DNA of 64,000 nucleotides from the NCBI RefSeq assembly GCF_963677315.1, contig NZ_OY781939.1, positions 186,001-250,000 of the forward strand. Direction: 5' to 3'. The DNA is from an uncultured Sphaerochaeta sp. Its GTDB lineage: Bacteria; Spirochaetota; Spirochaetia; Sphaerochaetales; Sphaerochaetaceae. Positions 17,110-25,486 of this stretch are shown one piece after another; the first letter of the stretch is position 1, and each line of letters begins with the position of its first letter. Position numbers and translations under genes: made by a program. Under the pieces are notes generated by a model. That model made no database searches and was not told where the DNA came from. It saw nothing but the letters and a program-made list of their open reading frames with translations.

Positions 17110-17607
17110 CTAGGAGGCGTTACCTCCTTTTCCGCCCCAAGGAACGGGGTATCTCATCTTACTTTCCCTGCACTCGCTCGGGAGAGGAAGCATCATGATG
17201 GTTCCTTTCCTCTCGCTCCGTTGGGGAATCATAATTGCCAGCGACTTGGAGTACCCTCTGACACTGAGCTGGTGCTCAGTGTCCATATGTTTCAGTCTTG
17301 GGTACAATTGTGAATAAAAAGTCATAATCGAGAAAATCAGGGCAATTACGCTGAATACTTTGGTCTCTTTCCCTCCTGTGATGACAATTCCAATGATCAG
17401 CACGATGAAAATCAACTTGGTGCCTGCAACCCAATTGATGAGATAGGTAACAAACTCCCCAATCTCTGGGTCCTTTTGTGATTTCTCATAGGCCTTGAAC
17501 ACTCCCACGGCATTCCCCCGTGTTGAGGAAGGCATCCTGTAGAGTAACACTACATTGAGAGTCTCCAAGGTGATAAATGCAATCAATACCCAGGAAAGAA
17601 TATCCAT
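17110..17607 (-). CDS. Unknown small membrane protein with hairpin-rich C-terminal coding end
   Basis: 165 residues. Three or four hydrophobic segments occupy residues 1-110 (VLIAFITLETLNVVLLY, LINWVAGTKLIFIVLIIGIVI and FSVIALIFSIMTF), and a hydrophilic tail follows. I do not recognise a family. It begins 8 bases after the stop of the betaine-type binding protein gene, so it is the third gene of that operon. The last ~45 codons are unusual: the DNA there contains a perfect 10-bp inverted repeat (17260-17283) and several shorter ones, and the peptide (rich in Pro, Ser, Gly) looks non-native. The original protein may have ended near residue 120 and been extended by an inserted repeat. Confidence 0.55.
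   Translation of the reverse strand: MDILSWVLIAFITLETLNVVLLYRMPSSTRGNAVGVFKAYEKSQKDPEIGEFVTYLINWVAGTKLIFIVLIIGIVITGGKETKVFSVIALIFSIMTFYSQLYPRLKHMDTEHQLSVRGYSKSLAIMIPQRSERKGTIMMLPLPSECRESKMRYPVPWGGKGGNAS
17260..17283. repeat. Perfect inverted repeat inside the coding end
   Basis: GACACTGAGC and GCTCAGTGTC form a 10-bp perfect stem around a 4-base loop. It lies within the coding region of the small membrane protein and is followed by further inverted repeats down to about 17127 (GAGAGGAA/TTCCTCTC, CCCC/GGGG, GGAGG/CCTCC). This is dense secondary structure unlike the rest of the operon. Confidence 0.6.
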
Positions 17608-17615
17608 ATATACTC

Positions 17616-18560
17616 CTACAAGAACGCCTTTTCCTTGAGATAGTTCTCAGCGACCATCCTGGCTGGTTGTCCCTCAACAGCAATCTTGCTGTTAAGCAAC
17701 TGCAGTGTTTCAAGGTCAAGACTTTGGAAAACAGGTTCTAGAATAGTCGCAATTTCAGGACTTTGCTCAAGCACTTCAGAGCGGATGATCGGGGAGGGCG
17801 CATAGACCGGTTGGATGTTCTTTGTATCGGTGAGGACCTTCAAGCCAAGTGCAGCAAGCTGTCCATCGGTTCCGTATGCCATGGCAGCATTGACCCCTTC
17901 CTGACCAGAGGCTGCTGCCTGTTCGGTGAGGGTTGTGTTCCCCCCTGCAAATACCAAGAGTTGGCTTTCATCAAGAGAAAATCCGTATCCCTTCTCAAAA
18001 CTGGGGAGTGCTGCCTCACTGGATACAAACTCTTCACTTGCGGCAAGCTTGAAATGACCTCCATTATTTACATAGACGGCAAGGTCATCCAAGGTTTTTA
18101 GGGATTCCTTCTCAGCGAGATCCCCACGAACTGAGATTGCCCATGTGTTGTTGGCAGGGGCAGGAGTGAGCCAGACTATGTTGTTGGCTTTCAGGTCGAG
18201 CTCAGCAGCCTTTTTATAGCCAGCTTGGAAATCCTTCCAGAGCTCTGCTTCGCTCTCTCCAGAGAAGAAGTAGTAGGCATTGCCAGTATACTCTGGGTAG
18301 ATATCGATTTCACCAGCGATGATGGCAGAACGGACAATGGGTGTGGAGCCGGTCTGCGTCTTGTCGATAACACGAAACCCATCGTTTTCCAGCATAAGTA
18401 CAATCATGTTTCCCAGCAAGGCGCCTTCTGTATCTATCTTGGAACCCACAGTTATCTCTGGCTTATCCACACGCTCCGTTGTACCTGCAGCAAAAATAGG
18501 TATGGACAACAGTAAAAGTGCTAATGAGAGAAAGAGTACATTCTTTGCAAATAGTTTCAT
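17616..18560 (-). CDS. Quaternary-amine (betaine/choline) ABC transporter binding protein, OsmF/OpuCC type
   Basis: 314 residues. A signal peptide (cleavage near IFA-AG) is followed by an OpuAC-type receptor fold: ITVGSKIDTEGALLGNMIVLMLENDGF, the EIDIYPEYTGNAYYFF segment that forms part of the ligand cage, LTPAPANNTWAISVR, and AMAYGTDGQLAALGLKVLTDTKN. This matches the YehZ/OsmF and OpuCC receptors for glycine betaine, choline and related osmolytes. There is no lipobox, so it is periplasmic. It starts 2 bases after the flavin disulfide reductase gene. The cognate permeases and ATPase lie on the other strand at 20117-23176, so the ABC system is split over two divergent operons. Confidence 0.9.
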   Translation of the reverse strand: MKLFAKNVLFLSLALLLLSIPIFAAGTTERVDKPEITVGSKIDTEGALLGNMIVLMLENDGFRVIDKTQTGSTPIVRSAIIAGEIDIYPEYTGNAYYFFSGESEAELWKDFQAGYKKAAELDLKANNIVWLTPAPANNTWAISVRGDLAEKESLKTLDDLAVYVNNGGHFKLAASEEFVSSEAALPSFEKGYGFSLDESQLLVFAGGNTTLTEQAAASGQEGVNAAMAYGTDGQLAALGLKVLTDTKNIQPVYAPSPIIRSEVLEQSPEIATILEPVFQSLDLETLQLLNSKIAVEGQPARMVAENYLKEKAFL

Positions 18561-18562
18561 GA

Positions 18563-19918
18563 TTACGCCTCCGATTGAAATGAAGAGAATACCCAGGGAA
18601 TCAATTCCGCCACAGTAGGGTGTGGAATGACGGTATCCTGGATTGTCTGATAGCGAAGTCCTGCTTGCATGGCGAGAGCGATCATACCGATCACTTCATC
18701 TCCACCCACACCAAATACAGCAGCCCCAATAATGGTATCGTCCCTCTTGTGTATCAAAATCTTGATACGTCCTTTCGTCTCATTCTTCTCCTTCGCTCTA
18801 CTGATCGTTTTCATCTCCTTGGTTGCAACCAAGTAGGGTATATTGAGCTTCTTTGCCTCTTTCTCACTCAAACCTACTCTTGCAAGTGGTGGATCGATGA
18901 ATAGTGAGTAGGTAGGAATACGGTCAGAGATCTTTTTCGAACCTCCCGAAAGCACCGAGAGGAAAACCTGTCCGTCATGGACGGATGTGTGGGTAAAGGC
19001 ACCTCGTCCGTTTACATCCCCGAGTGCAAAGATATGGGGGACGGATGTTCTGCACTCATCGTCAACTGTGATGAATCCTCTTTCATCCATCTCGATGCCA
19101 GCACTACTGAGGTTAAGTGCATCACTGTTTGGAACTCTGCCAATACCAACCAAAAGGTGGGACCCTGTTATGGTTCCTCCCTGGTAGTGTACTGAGATTG
19201 ACTGGTCAGCTTCTTTTGAGACAGAGCTGATGGCGGCGGAGGTAACGATTTCAATTCCCTCATCTTTCAAGATCGAACGGGCAATCTCACTGATCTCTTC
19301 ATCCTCCCTGGAAATGATATGTGGAGATGACTCAAATATCGTTACCTTGGAGCCGAGTCTCCTGAAGGCCTGGGCGAACTCCAGCCCGATATACGACCCT
19401 CCTATGATCAAGAGATGGGAAGGGAGCTCCCCTAGAGCCAGGATGCCCTTGTTGTCCAACCAAGGAACGTCTTCGATACCGGGGATATCAGGAACTCTTG
19501 CCCTGGTACCCGTATGAATGACGATTTTCTCTCCATGGATACGCTCTCCCTCAATCTCTACGGTATGGGAATCGATGAATGACCCAAAACCGGGATAGAA
19601 GTCAACTGTTTGTTCGAGCCATTCCGTAAACCCTTTGTTTGCTTCATCACGGATGGCATTGACACGTTTCATGACCTTGGAAAAATTGGTCTGGTAGGAT
19701 GCTACCTCGATGCCAAACTCACTTCCTCTGTGAATCATGTGAGCGGCGCGGGCGCTTGCGATAAGGGTCTTGGTTGGGGTACAACCCCAGTTGACGCAAC
19801 TTCCTCCAACGCGATCTGACTCAACCACAGCAACAGATTGGTTTTGCTTCAGAAGTTCTCCAAGTATGGTCCCAGTTGCTTGCCCTGTTCCAATGATAAT
19901 TACATTATACCGTTTCAT
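18563..19918 (-). CDS. FAD-dependent pyridine nucleotide-disulfide oxidoreductase (class I)
   Basis: 451 residues. FAD-binding GTGQATG near the N-terminus, the redox-active disulfide in GGSCVNWGCTPTK, an NAD(P)-binding GGSYIGLEFAQAFRRLG motif, the second FAD motif ALGDVNG, and the dimerisation domain ending with HPTVAELIPW, where the His-Pro is the acid/base pair of glutathione, mercuric and lipoamide reductases. The closest class is mercuric-reductase/dihydrolipoamide-dehydrogenase-like, but no heavy-metal domain or partner lipoyl enzyme is nearby. The start at 19918 has AGGAGG 9 bases upstream. It is the first gene of an operon with the betaine-type binding protein, which is unexpected; a redox link to osmotic or oxidative stress is an inference. 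Confidence 0.88.
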   Translation of the reverse strand: MKRYNVIIIGTGQATGTILGELLKQNQSVAVVESDRVGGSCVNWGCTPTKTLIASARAAHMIHRGSEFGIEVASYQTNFSKVMKRVNAIRDEANKGFTEWLEQTVDFYPGFGSFIDSHTVEIEGERIHGEKIVIHTGTRARVPDIPGIEDVPWLDNKGILALGELPSHLLIIGGSYIGLEFAQAFRRLGSKVTIFESSPHIISREDEEISEIARSILKDEGIEIVTSAAISSVSKEADQSISVHYQGGTITGSHLLVGIGRVPNSDALNLSSAGIEMDERGFITVDDECRTSVPHIFALGDVNGRGAFTHTSVHDGQVFLSVLSGGSKKISDRIPTYSLFIDPPLARVGLSEKEAKKLNIPYLVATKEMKTISRAKEKNETKGRIKILIHKRDDTIIGAAVFGVGGDEVIGMIALAMQAGLRYQTIQDTVIPHPTVAELIPWVFSSFQSEA

Positions 19919-19955
19919 CGGGATTACCTCCTGATAGAGCTTCAGTATACCTAGC

Positions 19956-19984
19956 ACTATAAAGGTGATTGCTCACCCACACAA
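19956..19984 (-). promoter_or_regulatory. Promoter with palindrome in the spacer (disulfide reductase/osmolyte operon)
   Basis: On the minus strand TTGTGT (19984-19979) and TATAGT (19961-19956) are 17 bases apart. Almost the whole spacer is the near-palindrome GGTGA-TTGC-TCACC (19964-19977), an ideal place for a repressor. The divergent permease gene begins at 20117; no clear promoter was picked for it. The remaining gap 19985-20116 holds a short CCCTC/GAGGG hairpin near 20058-20073 and nothing else recognised. Confidence 0.4.
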
Positions 19985-20116
19985 GAAAATAGACCCCGAG
20001 AAAACTTGATTCCCTCCCTTTCTCCTGTTATTCTCAAATCAACCATGGAAGAGAGGCCCTCTCATGCGAGGGATAGATTGTGATTACTAGGCGGTTAGCC
20101 ACAGAGGGGAGAGTCA

Positions 20117-21292
20117 TTGAATCGGAACGTACTCCAGTGGAGATCCCTCGATAAACAGGTGATATTAACGCTGTTCTTATTTCTGCTGAGCTTAACCCTG
20201 CCATTTTTACAATCACGGGAAAACAGGATATCTGAAGAGTTTACAGTACATGTGCTTTCACTTGGGTTTATTCCCATGCTCCTCTTGCTTACACCCCCAC
20301 TCATACTCTTGGCAAGTGTAATCATTCCAGAGAAAAACCATGCTCGGCTCCTTGCTTCTGCTTCCATGGTGTTTGGGGTGTTTTTTCCCATATTGGTATT
20401 GGGGATTGCTGGAAATGCCTTGGTTGAAGATCTGGGGGCTTTTGCCCGCTATAGTCCAGCATCAGGGATGTATGTGTATCTTGCCTCTGTCTCCATTCTC
20501 TATTTCATGCAAAAAACCTTGCAAAGACGTGATAAGATTGCCCTTTTCTTGGTATTGATCACGATAGTAGGCTTGGGCCTTCTTGGCATGTTTGATCGCC
20601 TGGGAATTCTTCTGGAAGCAAGGAACCTGGGTACACGCTTGGCCCGTGAGATTCTATCTCATATCAGGATTACCGGTATAAGCCTGCTTATCAGTATGCT
20701 TATAGGAATTCCAATCGCATTTCTCGCCTTTATGAACAAAGCCATTAGGCGTGTGGTATTCCCCATCCTCAATATATTGCAGACCATTCCAGGGATAGCT
20801 CTTTTTGGTCTTTTGATTGCTCCACTTGCCGCTCTCTCCAGGGCTTTTCCGGTTCTTCGACAGTGGGGAATCCAGGGAATAGGTAATGCACCAGCAATCA
20901 TTGCGCTCAGTATGTATGCACTCTATCCGATTATCCGCTATACCTATACATCGCTTACTGGAATTGATGAGCAAGTGGTTCTTGCCGCAAAGGGAATGGG
21001 TATGAACTCCACGCAACTATGGAAGATCGTCCGCCTTCCCTTGGCAACGGTAGGGATTCTTCATGGTATTCGGGTAGCATTGGTACAAACCATAGGGAAC
21101 GCCACGCTGGCAAAGTTGATCGGAGGGGATGGACTTGGGGTCTTGGTGTTTGAGGGACTCGGCCAGGCTTCAGTCGATATGGTCTTGCTAGGTATGTTGC
21201 TTATCATTGCCCTCACCGTAATTTCTGACCGGCTATTCCAGCTCCTGATCACTTTCTTCACTCCTACATTCTTGGCACGGGAGGAACGCTGA
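20117..21292 (+). CDS. Quaternary-amine ABC transporter permease, long form (YehY type)
   Basis: 391 residues with about 10 membrane helices. The N-terminal ~190 residues are an extra membrane region as in YehY-type permeases, and the C-terminal ~200 form the binding-protein-dependent permease core, with the EAA-type loop DEQVVLAAKGMGMNSTQLWKIVRLPLA that contacts the ATPase. A TTG start at 20117 is preceded by a purine-rich GGGGAGAG stretch. The stop overlaps the ATPase start (TGATG). It works with the genes at 21292 and 22370 and the receptor at 17616 to import betaine-like osmolytes. Confidence 0.85.
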   Translation: MNRNVLQWRSLDKQVILTLFLFLLSLTLPFLQSRENRISEEFTVHVLSLGFIPMLLLLTPPLILLASVIIPEKNHARLLASASMVFGVFFPILVLGIAGNALVEDLGAFARYSPASGMYVYLASVSILYFMQKTLQRRDKIALFLVLITIVGLGLLGMFDRLGILLEARNLGTRLAREILSHIRITGISLLISMLIGIPIAFLAFMNKAIRRVVFPILNILQTIPGIALFGLLIAPLAALSRAFPVLRQWGIQGIGNAPAIIALSMYALYPIIRYTYTSLTGIDEQVVLAAKGMGMNSTQLWKIVRLPLATVGILHGIRVALVQTIGNATLAKLIGGDGLGVLVFEGLGQASVDMVLLGMLLIIALTVISDRLFQLLITFFTPTFLAREER

Positions 21293-22401
21293 TGCAATTG
21301 CCTGCCCATCCTATCCTTTCTGATACTTCCATTTTCCTACAAGCAGACCGCATTTCTGTGCGTTATGGAGAGATCGAGGCACTCAAGGAAGTCTCCTTAC
21401 AGATTCCCACTAATCGGGTAACTGTGTTGATCGGCCCCAGTGGGTGTGGAAAATCAACTACGCTCAGGTGTATCAATGCACTGGTGAAACTCTCCTCTGG
21501 AGTCATAACCTATGGTGATGAGTCCATACAGAACATGAATGAGACTGAGCTCAGGCGATCCATGGGGTATGCCATACAATCTGTTGGTTTGATGCCTCAC
21601 CTAAGTGTAGAAGAGAATGTTGATCTGGTCCCACGATTGCTTGGACAGGAACGGTCAGGAAGAGGGGAGCGGGTAGAGCGATTGCTCACTCTGGTGCGGC
21701 TGGACCCCAAGATCTACCGGAACAAGTATCCCCATGAACTATCCGGTGGGGAAGCCCAGCGTGTAGGGGTTGCCCGTGCGCTTGGAGCAGACCCTCCTGT
21801 ACTGCTGATGGATGAACCCTTTGGGGCTGTGGATCCGCTTACCCGTGAACAGCTCCAGGATGAGTTTATCCGTATTCAACGCCAATTGAAGAAGACCGTT
21901 ATTTTTGTCACCCATGATATTGATGAGGCTATCCGTCTTGCTGACTACCTGGTGATCATGAAGGATGGGGAAGTGGTACAAGCTGATACCCCAGAGCAGA
22001 TTCTTTCCTCTCCACAGGATGACTTCGTGGAGCGATTTCTCGGCCCCGATCGGTCACTCAAACGTCTATCCCTCTTTACTGCCGACCATTGTTGCATACA
22101 AGAAGTACTCTCTGGGATGGAAGAGGCGAACACATCAGTATTACCTGAGGATTCACCCAGGTGTTATTGGCAAGTTGATGAGAGAGGAAAACCTATCAAA
22201 GGGTTTGTGTGGGTGAAGGGACGTCTCGTATCGCGTGCGGTACACAGCGCAAACCATACAGTACAGACGTATTCATCAATGAGAGAGTGTATGGCTGCCA
22301 TCCTGAGCTTGGGGCTGCCTGCAGCTGCCGTGGTGGATGAGGAAGGACGGTTATTCGGGGAGGTGCGTTTTGAGACAATCCAAACAATCAGCATCTCCTA
22401 G
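21292..22401 (+). CDS. Quaternary-amine ABC transporter ATPase (OpuCA/YehX type)
   Basis: 369 residues. One ABC domain: Walker A GPSGCGKST (about residues 46-54), signature LSGGEAQRVGVARALG, Walker B VLLMDEPFGAVDP and the H-loop VTHDIDEA. After residue ~250 comes a C-terminal extension whose last part (SSMRECMAAILSLGLPAAAVVDEEGRLFGEV) looks like a single CBS repeat; paired CBS domains in OpuA-type ATPases sense ionic strength or c-di-AMP. The CBS half-pair suggests the dimer may form the sensor. The gene overlaps both neighbours, so translation is coupled. Confidence 0.9.
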   Translation: MQLPAHPILSDTSIFLQADRISVRYGEIEALKEVSLQIPTNRVTVLIGPSGCGKSTTLRCINALVKLSSGVITYGDESIQNMNETELRRSMGYAIQSVGLMPHLSVEENVDLVPRLLGQERSGRGERVERLLTLVRLDPKIYRNKYPHELSGGEAQRVGVARALGADPPVLLMDEPFGAVDPLTREQLQDEFIRIQRQLKKTVIFVTHDIDEAIRLADYLVIMKDGEVVQADTPEQILSSPQDDFVERFLGPDRSLKRLSLFTADHCCIQEVLSGMEEANTSVLPEDSPRCYWQVDERGKPIKGFVWVKGRLVSRAVHSANHTVQTYSSMRECMAAILSLGLPAAAVVDEEGRLFGEVRFETIQTISIS

Positions 22402-23176
22402 AGAAATGATCAAGCGATGGGTTCCTCTTCTCCTGATCTCTGTTGGGTTGGCTCTCTATATTTCCTCTGATGCATTGCAAACTACGATACTCTCGTTCTT
22501 GTTTCCTTCAGAGACACAGTTCACCCATTCAAGGAAGACTATTCTGCAAATGACTGGTGCCCACATTACCCTAACTATTGCAGCAACGCTACTTGCCAGT
22601 GTGTTTGGTATATTCATTGGCATCCTGGTTACAAGAAGGGCAGGAAGAGAGTTCCAACACCTGGTACTTAAGCTGAATGCTTTTATCCAGACCTTTCCTC
22701 CATCAGCGGTAATAATACTTGCATTTCCCGTGTTGGGTTTTGGATGGAAACCAGCCTTGTTGGCGCTGTTTCTCTACTCTCTCTTTCCTGTCCTGGGAAA
22801 CACAATAGTAGGGTTCAATGCAGTAAACCCAGCTGTAATCGATGCTGCAAAGGGAATGGGAATGACTTGGTTCCAGCAACTTCATATTGCTGAGCTCCCA
22901 CAAGCGTTGCCCATGATAATCACCGGTATACGACACAGTTATATCCTCAATCTTGGGACTGCCGCCATCGCAGCAGTAATTGGTGGGGAAGGACTCGGGA
23001 CCATCATCATCAGTGGACTTACCCTGCGTAATTCTGCCTTGGTACTTTCCGGTACCATCGTGATCAGTTTGCTCGCATTCATAGGGGAACAGGTATTTGG
23101 TCTGCTCTCCTGGAATCAGACAAGTCATGCAGGGAGAATAGAGAAACAAGCCACTATGTCAAAAAAAGAGAAGTAG
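22370..23176 (+). CDS. Quaternary-amine ABC transporter permease, short form (YehW type)
   Basis: 268 residues with 6 or so membrane helices and the EAA-type loop NPAVIDAAKGMGMTWFQQLHIAELPQALP. It pairs with the long permease at 20117. A TTG start at 22370 is chosen because GGGGAGG lies 6 bases upstream, inside the ATPase gene; an ATG at 22406 just after the ATPase stop lacks a ribosome site. The last 18 bases overlap the 3' end of the opposing DUF3307 gene. Confidence 0.85.
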   Translation: MRQSKQSASPREMIKRWVPLLLISVGLALYISSDALQTTILSFLFPSETQFTHSRKTILQMTGAHITLTIAATLLASVFGIFIGILVTRRAGREFQHLVLKLNAFIQTFPPSAVIILAFPVLGFGWKPALLALFLYSLFPVLGNTIVGFNAVNPAVIDAAKGMGMTWFQQLHIAELPQALPMIITGIRHSYILNLGTAAIAAVIGGEGLGTIIISGLTLRNSALVLSGTIVISLLAFIGEQVFGLLSWNQTSHAGRIEKQATMSKKEK

Positions 23177-23881
23177 CCATACTACAAGTACAATGAGAAT
23201 ACTCAAGAGAGTGCCCAGAAGATAATACTCTGCAAAATCCTTATCCTTGAGCATCTCATAGCGAGAAATTGACTTTGCCGCCATCACCAAAGCCAGTGCA
23301 CCAAACTGCCCAAGACTGAGCAGTATTATCATGATATAGCGCTCAAGGGTACCGATCATGGCCCCGGCATTATTTCGGGGTGTCTCTTCTTTCTTTCCTA
23401 ATCGTGAAATAATGTGTTTGATGGTAATATTGGAAGGTTTTGCAAGTATCAAGATACTGACAGCCCAGGTGAGGATGGTTTCAGGGAAATAGTTACTGGA
23501 ATTTAGCAAACCGGTAAGCCATGAAGCTGGAGCTAATGGTGCTGGAATGAGTAGTGTTGCCACTCCTGCTAGTGAGATGAGATGGACTGTTTGATCGGCC
23601 AGATATAGTGTGGATTCCTTGCACTTTCCAAGTCTGTGAAACAAGAACTTTGCCGTGTCTATACAAACGTGAAGAATGATGAGAAATACAAGTGAATTGA
23701 CCAATGACGAGGAAGGGTGCATAAATGCTAGGGAGGCAAAAAATGGGAGTGCATATATAAGACTATGGAGCAGTACCGCTGGATATTTGTTTCTCTTTGA
23801 CCCTGCCAGTCTTTCACTCTGGAGGTAGTAGTCACCCAGTATATGTAATAGGAGATAGAACAGGAAAATATCAGTATTCAT
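23159..23881 (-). CDS. DUF3307 membrane protein
   Basis: 240 residues, about 6 membrane helices. The N-terminal motif LLLHILGDYYLQSERLAGSKR followed by VLLHSLIYALPF matches DUF3307, an uncharacterised membrane family often found beside SatD. The start (ATG at 23881) overlaps the SatD stop by one base in a TAATG arrangement, so the two are translated together. Its 3' end overlaps the opposing permease gene by 18 bases. Function unknown; a membrane partner of SatD is the natural guess. Confidence 0.8.
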   Translation of the reverse strand: MNTDIFLFYLLLHILGDYYLQSERLAGSKRNKYPAVLLHSLIYALPFFASLAFMHPSSSLVNSLVFLIILHVCIDTAKFLFHRLGKCKESTLYLADQTVHLISLAGVATLLIPAPLAPASWLTGLLNSSNYFPETILTWAVSILILAKPSNITIKHIISRLGKKEETPRNNAGAMIGTLERYIMIILLSLGQFGALALVMAAKSISRYEMLKDKDFAEYYLLGTLLSILIVLVVWLLLFF

Positions 23882-24627
23882 TAACATGCCTCACTTAGTC
23901 TGCTCGTTATTCCAGCTAACGTATGCAAGTAGGTATAAAAATGAGCCGAAGATAATGCGCTATTCACCGTTGGTTGGGTGATACCGAGCAGATCAGCTGT
24001 TTTCTGTTGGTTATATTGTCCTCCTTCCATGAACGTGTGCAATGTTTTCTGCTGTTTTTCTGTCCAGCCTTCTTTCAAGGTTGAAAGGAGGGAAAAAGCC
24101 ATGTTGAGCATAAGAGAAAGATTCTCATCATTAATAATTCCGATTCGAGTGGTAGTACATGGTTCCTTATGTTTTTTTTCGCTTTGCTTCAGGTGAGTTA
24201 GCATATCACGTGCAATATGATATGCAGGACCGTCCATTCCAAACGGTGAATCCTTGATGATTTCAGTATGGATTTCTCCGATACCGATACCAAATCGGAT
24301 ACGTACCGGCCACATATGACGTTCAATATAATCAACAATGGAAACTACATGAGAACAATCGCTTAGTAATCCCTGAAACTCATCTCCCAGGGTAATGGTG
24401 AAGGAGGACGTAATCGAATTCTTCTCATTTGTGAGCTGAACTTGTTTTGTAGTAGAGTATGAAAAGGGTGAGATATCTAGGATTTGTTTGTAGGTATCCA
24501 AAAAAGCAAAACTGTTTACTCTCTGCAAGACCTGCTGCAGTTGTATCTGGACCTGTCTTCGGTTTGTAAGAGTCCGAGAGTCAATAATGTCACCAATAAT
24601 AGCGACGTAGTGTTGTGTGTTGTCCAT
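23881..24627 (-). CDS. satD: SatD family protein
   Basis: 248 residues. The opening YVAIIGDIIDSRTLTNR is the SatD signature. The middle has LGDEFQGLL and RFGIGIGEIHTEI segments reminiscent of nucleotide-cyclase-like folds, and the C-terminus holds a helix-turn-helix (NQQKTADLLGITQPTVNSALSSA). SatD was named from an acid-tolerance locus of streptococci, but its biochemical role is not established. It is co-transcribed with the DUF3307 gene. No ribosome site precedes the ATG, and a good promoter places transcription start at or next to the A of the ATG, so the mRNA is probably leaderless. Confidence 0.82.
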   Translation of the reverse strand: MDNTQHYVAIIGDIIDSRTLTNRRQVQIQLQQVLQRVNSFAFLDTYKQILDISPFSYSTTKQVQLTNEKNSITSSFTITLGDEFQGLLSDCSHVVSIVDYIERHMWPVRIRFGIGIGEIHTEIIKDSPFGMDGPAYHIARDMLTHLKQSEKKHKEPCTTTRIGIINDENLSLMLNMAFSLLSTLKEGWTEKQQKTLHTFMEGGQYNQQKTADLLGITQPTVNSALSSAHFYTYLHTLAGITSRLSEAC

Positions 24628-24633
24628 GAGATG

Positions 24634-24662
24634 AGATTACATCTGATAGTTTTATCTGTCAA
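24634..24662 (-). promoter_or_regulatory. satD promoter predicting a leaderless mRNA
   Basis: On the minus strand TTGACA (24662-24657), a 17-base spacer and TAATCT (24639-24634). The expected start site about 7 bases downstream falls on the ATG at 24627, and no Shine-Dalgarno sequence lies between. The AT-rich remainder of the gap up to 24776 shows nothing else. Confidence 0.6.
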
Positions 24663-24776
24663 TATAGATATATAATACTATAACGAACAAATATAATTAT
24701 TAGAATCTATAATTAGGATATAAAGTATCAGTAAACTATATAGTTTGTGAATCTTTTATACTTACAAACCGCTTAC

Positions 24777-25349
24777 CTAGTTGCAGTTAACCGGTTCTGG
24801 TGTTACCACAAGCAATGTTTCCAAGGATTGGAAGAATAACTCCCTCCATGCAAAGTCACCAGAAAGAGTGCACCACATATACTCATAACCAGTAAACATA
24901 TAAGCCGCCGCTTCATAGAGTACCTTGGGTTCATTGCTGTTGTGAAACTGACCTCTTTCCTGTCCCATTGAGATGATATCTATTGCAATCTCCTCTAAGT
25001 GTTTCCTTAGGTGTAGAGCACGGTCTTTCCTCTGAAGATTCACGATCAACAGTTGACTGTTCAACTCAGGGCCCAATGCTATGAACTGAGTGATGAGATA
25101 ATCAAAGAGGTGTTTTATTTGCTCCCAACAGGAATGTAAGTGCAGCATCTGTCTAAGCATTGGGGTCAGATTGTCAACGATAATATCATAGCTTTGCAAC
25201 AAAATGTCCTGTTTTGACTTCAGATGATAATAGAACGTGGTCTTCGTAATGCCACAGGCTTCACAGATATCATTCACGGTAACTTTTTCATATCCCTTAT
25301 CCTTGAAAAGCTCATTCCCCTTGGCAATAATCTGTGCCTTCATGTCCAT
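24777..25349 (-). CDS. TetR-family regulator
   Basis: 190 residues. N-terminal TetR helix-turn-helix (VNDICEACGITKTTFYYHLKSKQDILL, about residues 25-52), then an all-helical ligand-binding half with no recognised ligand. The start at 25349 has GGGAG upstream; frames reaching 25394 lack support. It is divergent from the OYE-type flavoprotein gene at 25554, and a perfect inverted repeat between them (25487-25504) is the probable operator, so it most likely represses that enzyme and responds to one of its electrophilic substrates. Confidence 0.88.
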   Translation of the reverse strand: MDMKAQIIAKGNELFKDKGYEKVTVNDICEACGITKTTFYYHLKSKQDILLQSYDIIVDNLTPMLRQMLHLHSCWEQIKHLFDYLITQFIALGPELNSQLLIVNLQRKDRALHLRKHLEEIAIDIISMGQERGQFHNSNEPKVLYEAAAYMFTGYEYMWCTLSGDFAWRELFFQSLETLLVVTPEPVNCN

Positions 25350-25439
25350 ACCACGCTCTCCCTTCGCTCCAAACTCTACCAGAAGCATCCTCATTCAACA
25401 AGTGTGCATGATGGATAGCCATATATCGATAAAATTGTA

Positions 25440-25468
25440 TTGACAACTTCTGATTAGCTTGCTAAGGT
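25440..25468 (+). promoter_or_regulatory. Promoter of the OYE-type flavoprotein gene
   Basis: TTGACA at 25440-25445 and TAAGGT at 25463-25468, spacer 17. Transcription would start near 25475, just upstream of the inverted repeat at 25487-25504. Confidence 0.5.
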
Positions 25469-25486
25469 GTACCCGAGTACTACATA

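Noticed and set aside
17115..17135. Possible integron attC-like or riboswitch element in the hairpin-rich segment
   Set aside because: The GGAGG/CCTCC arms and TAACG centre do not have the required attC core-site pattern, and the segment is inside an open reading frame.
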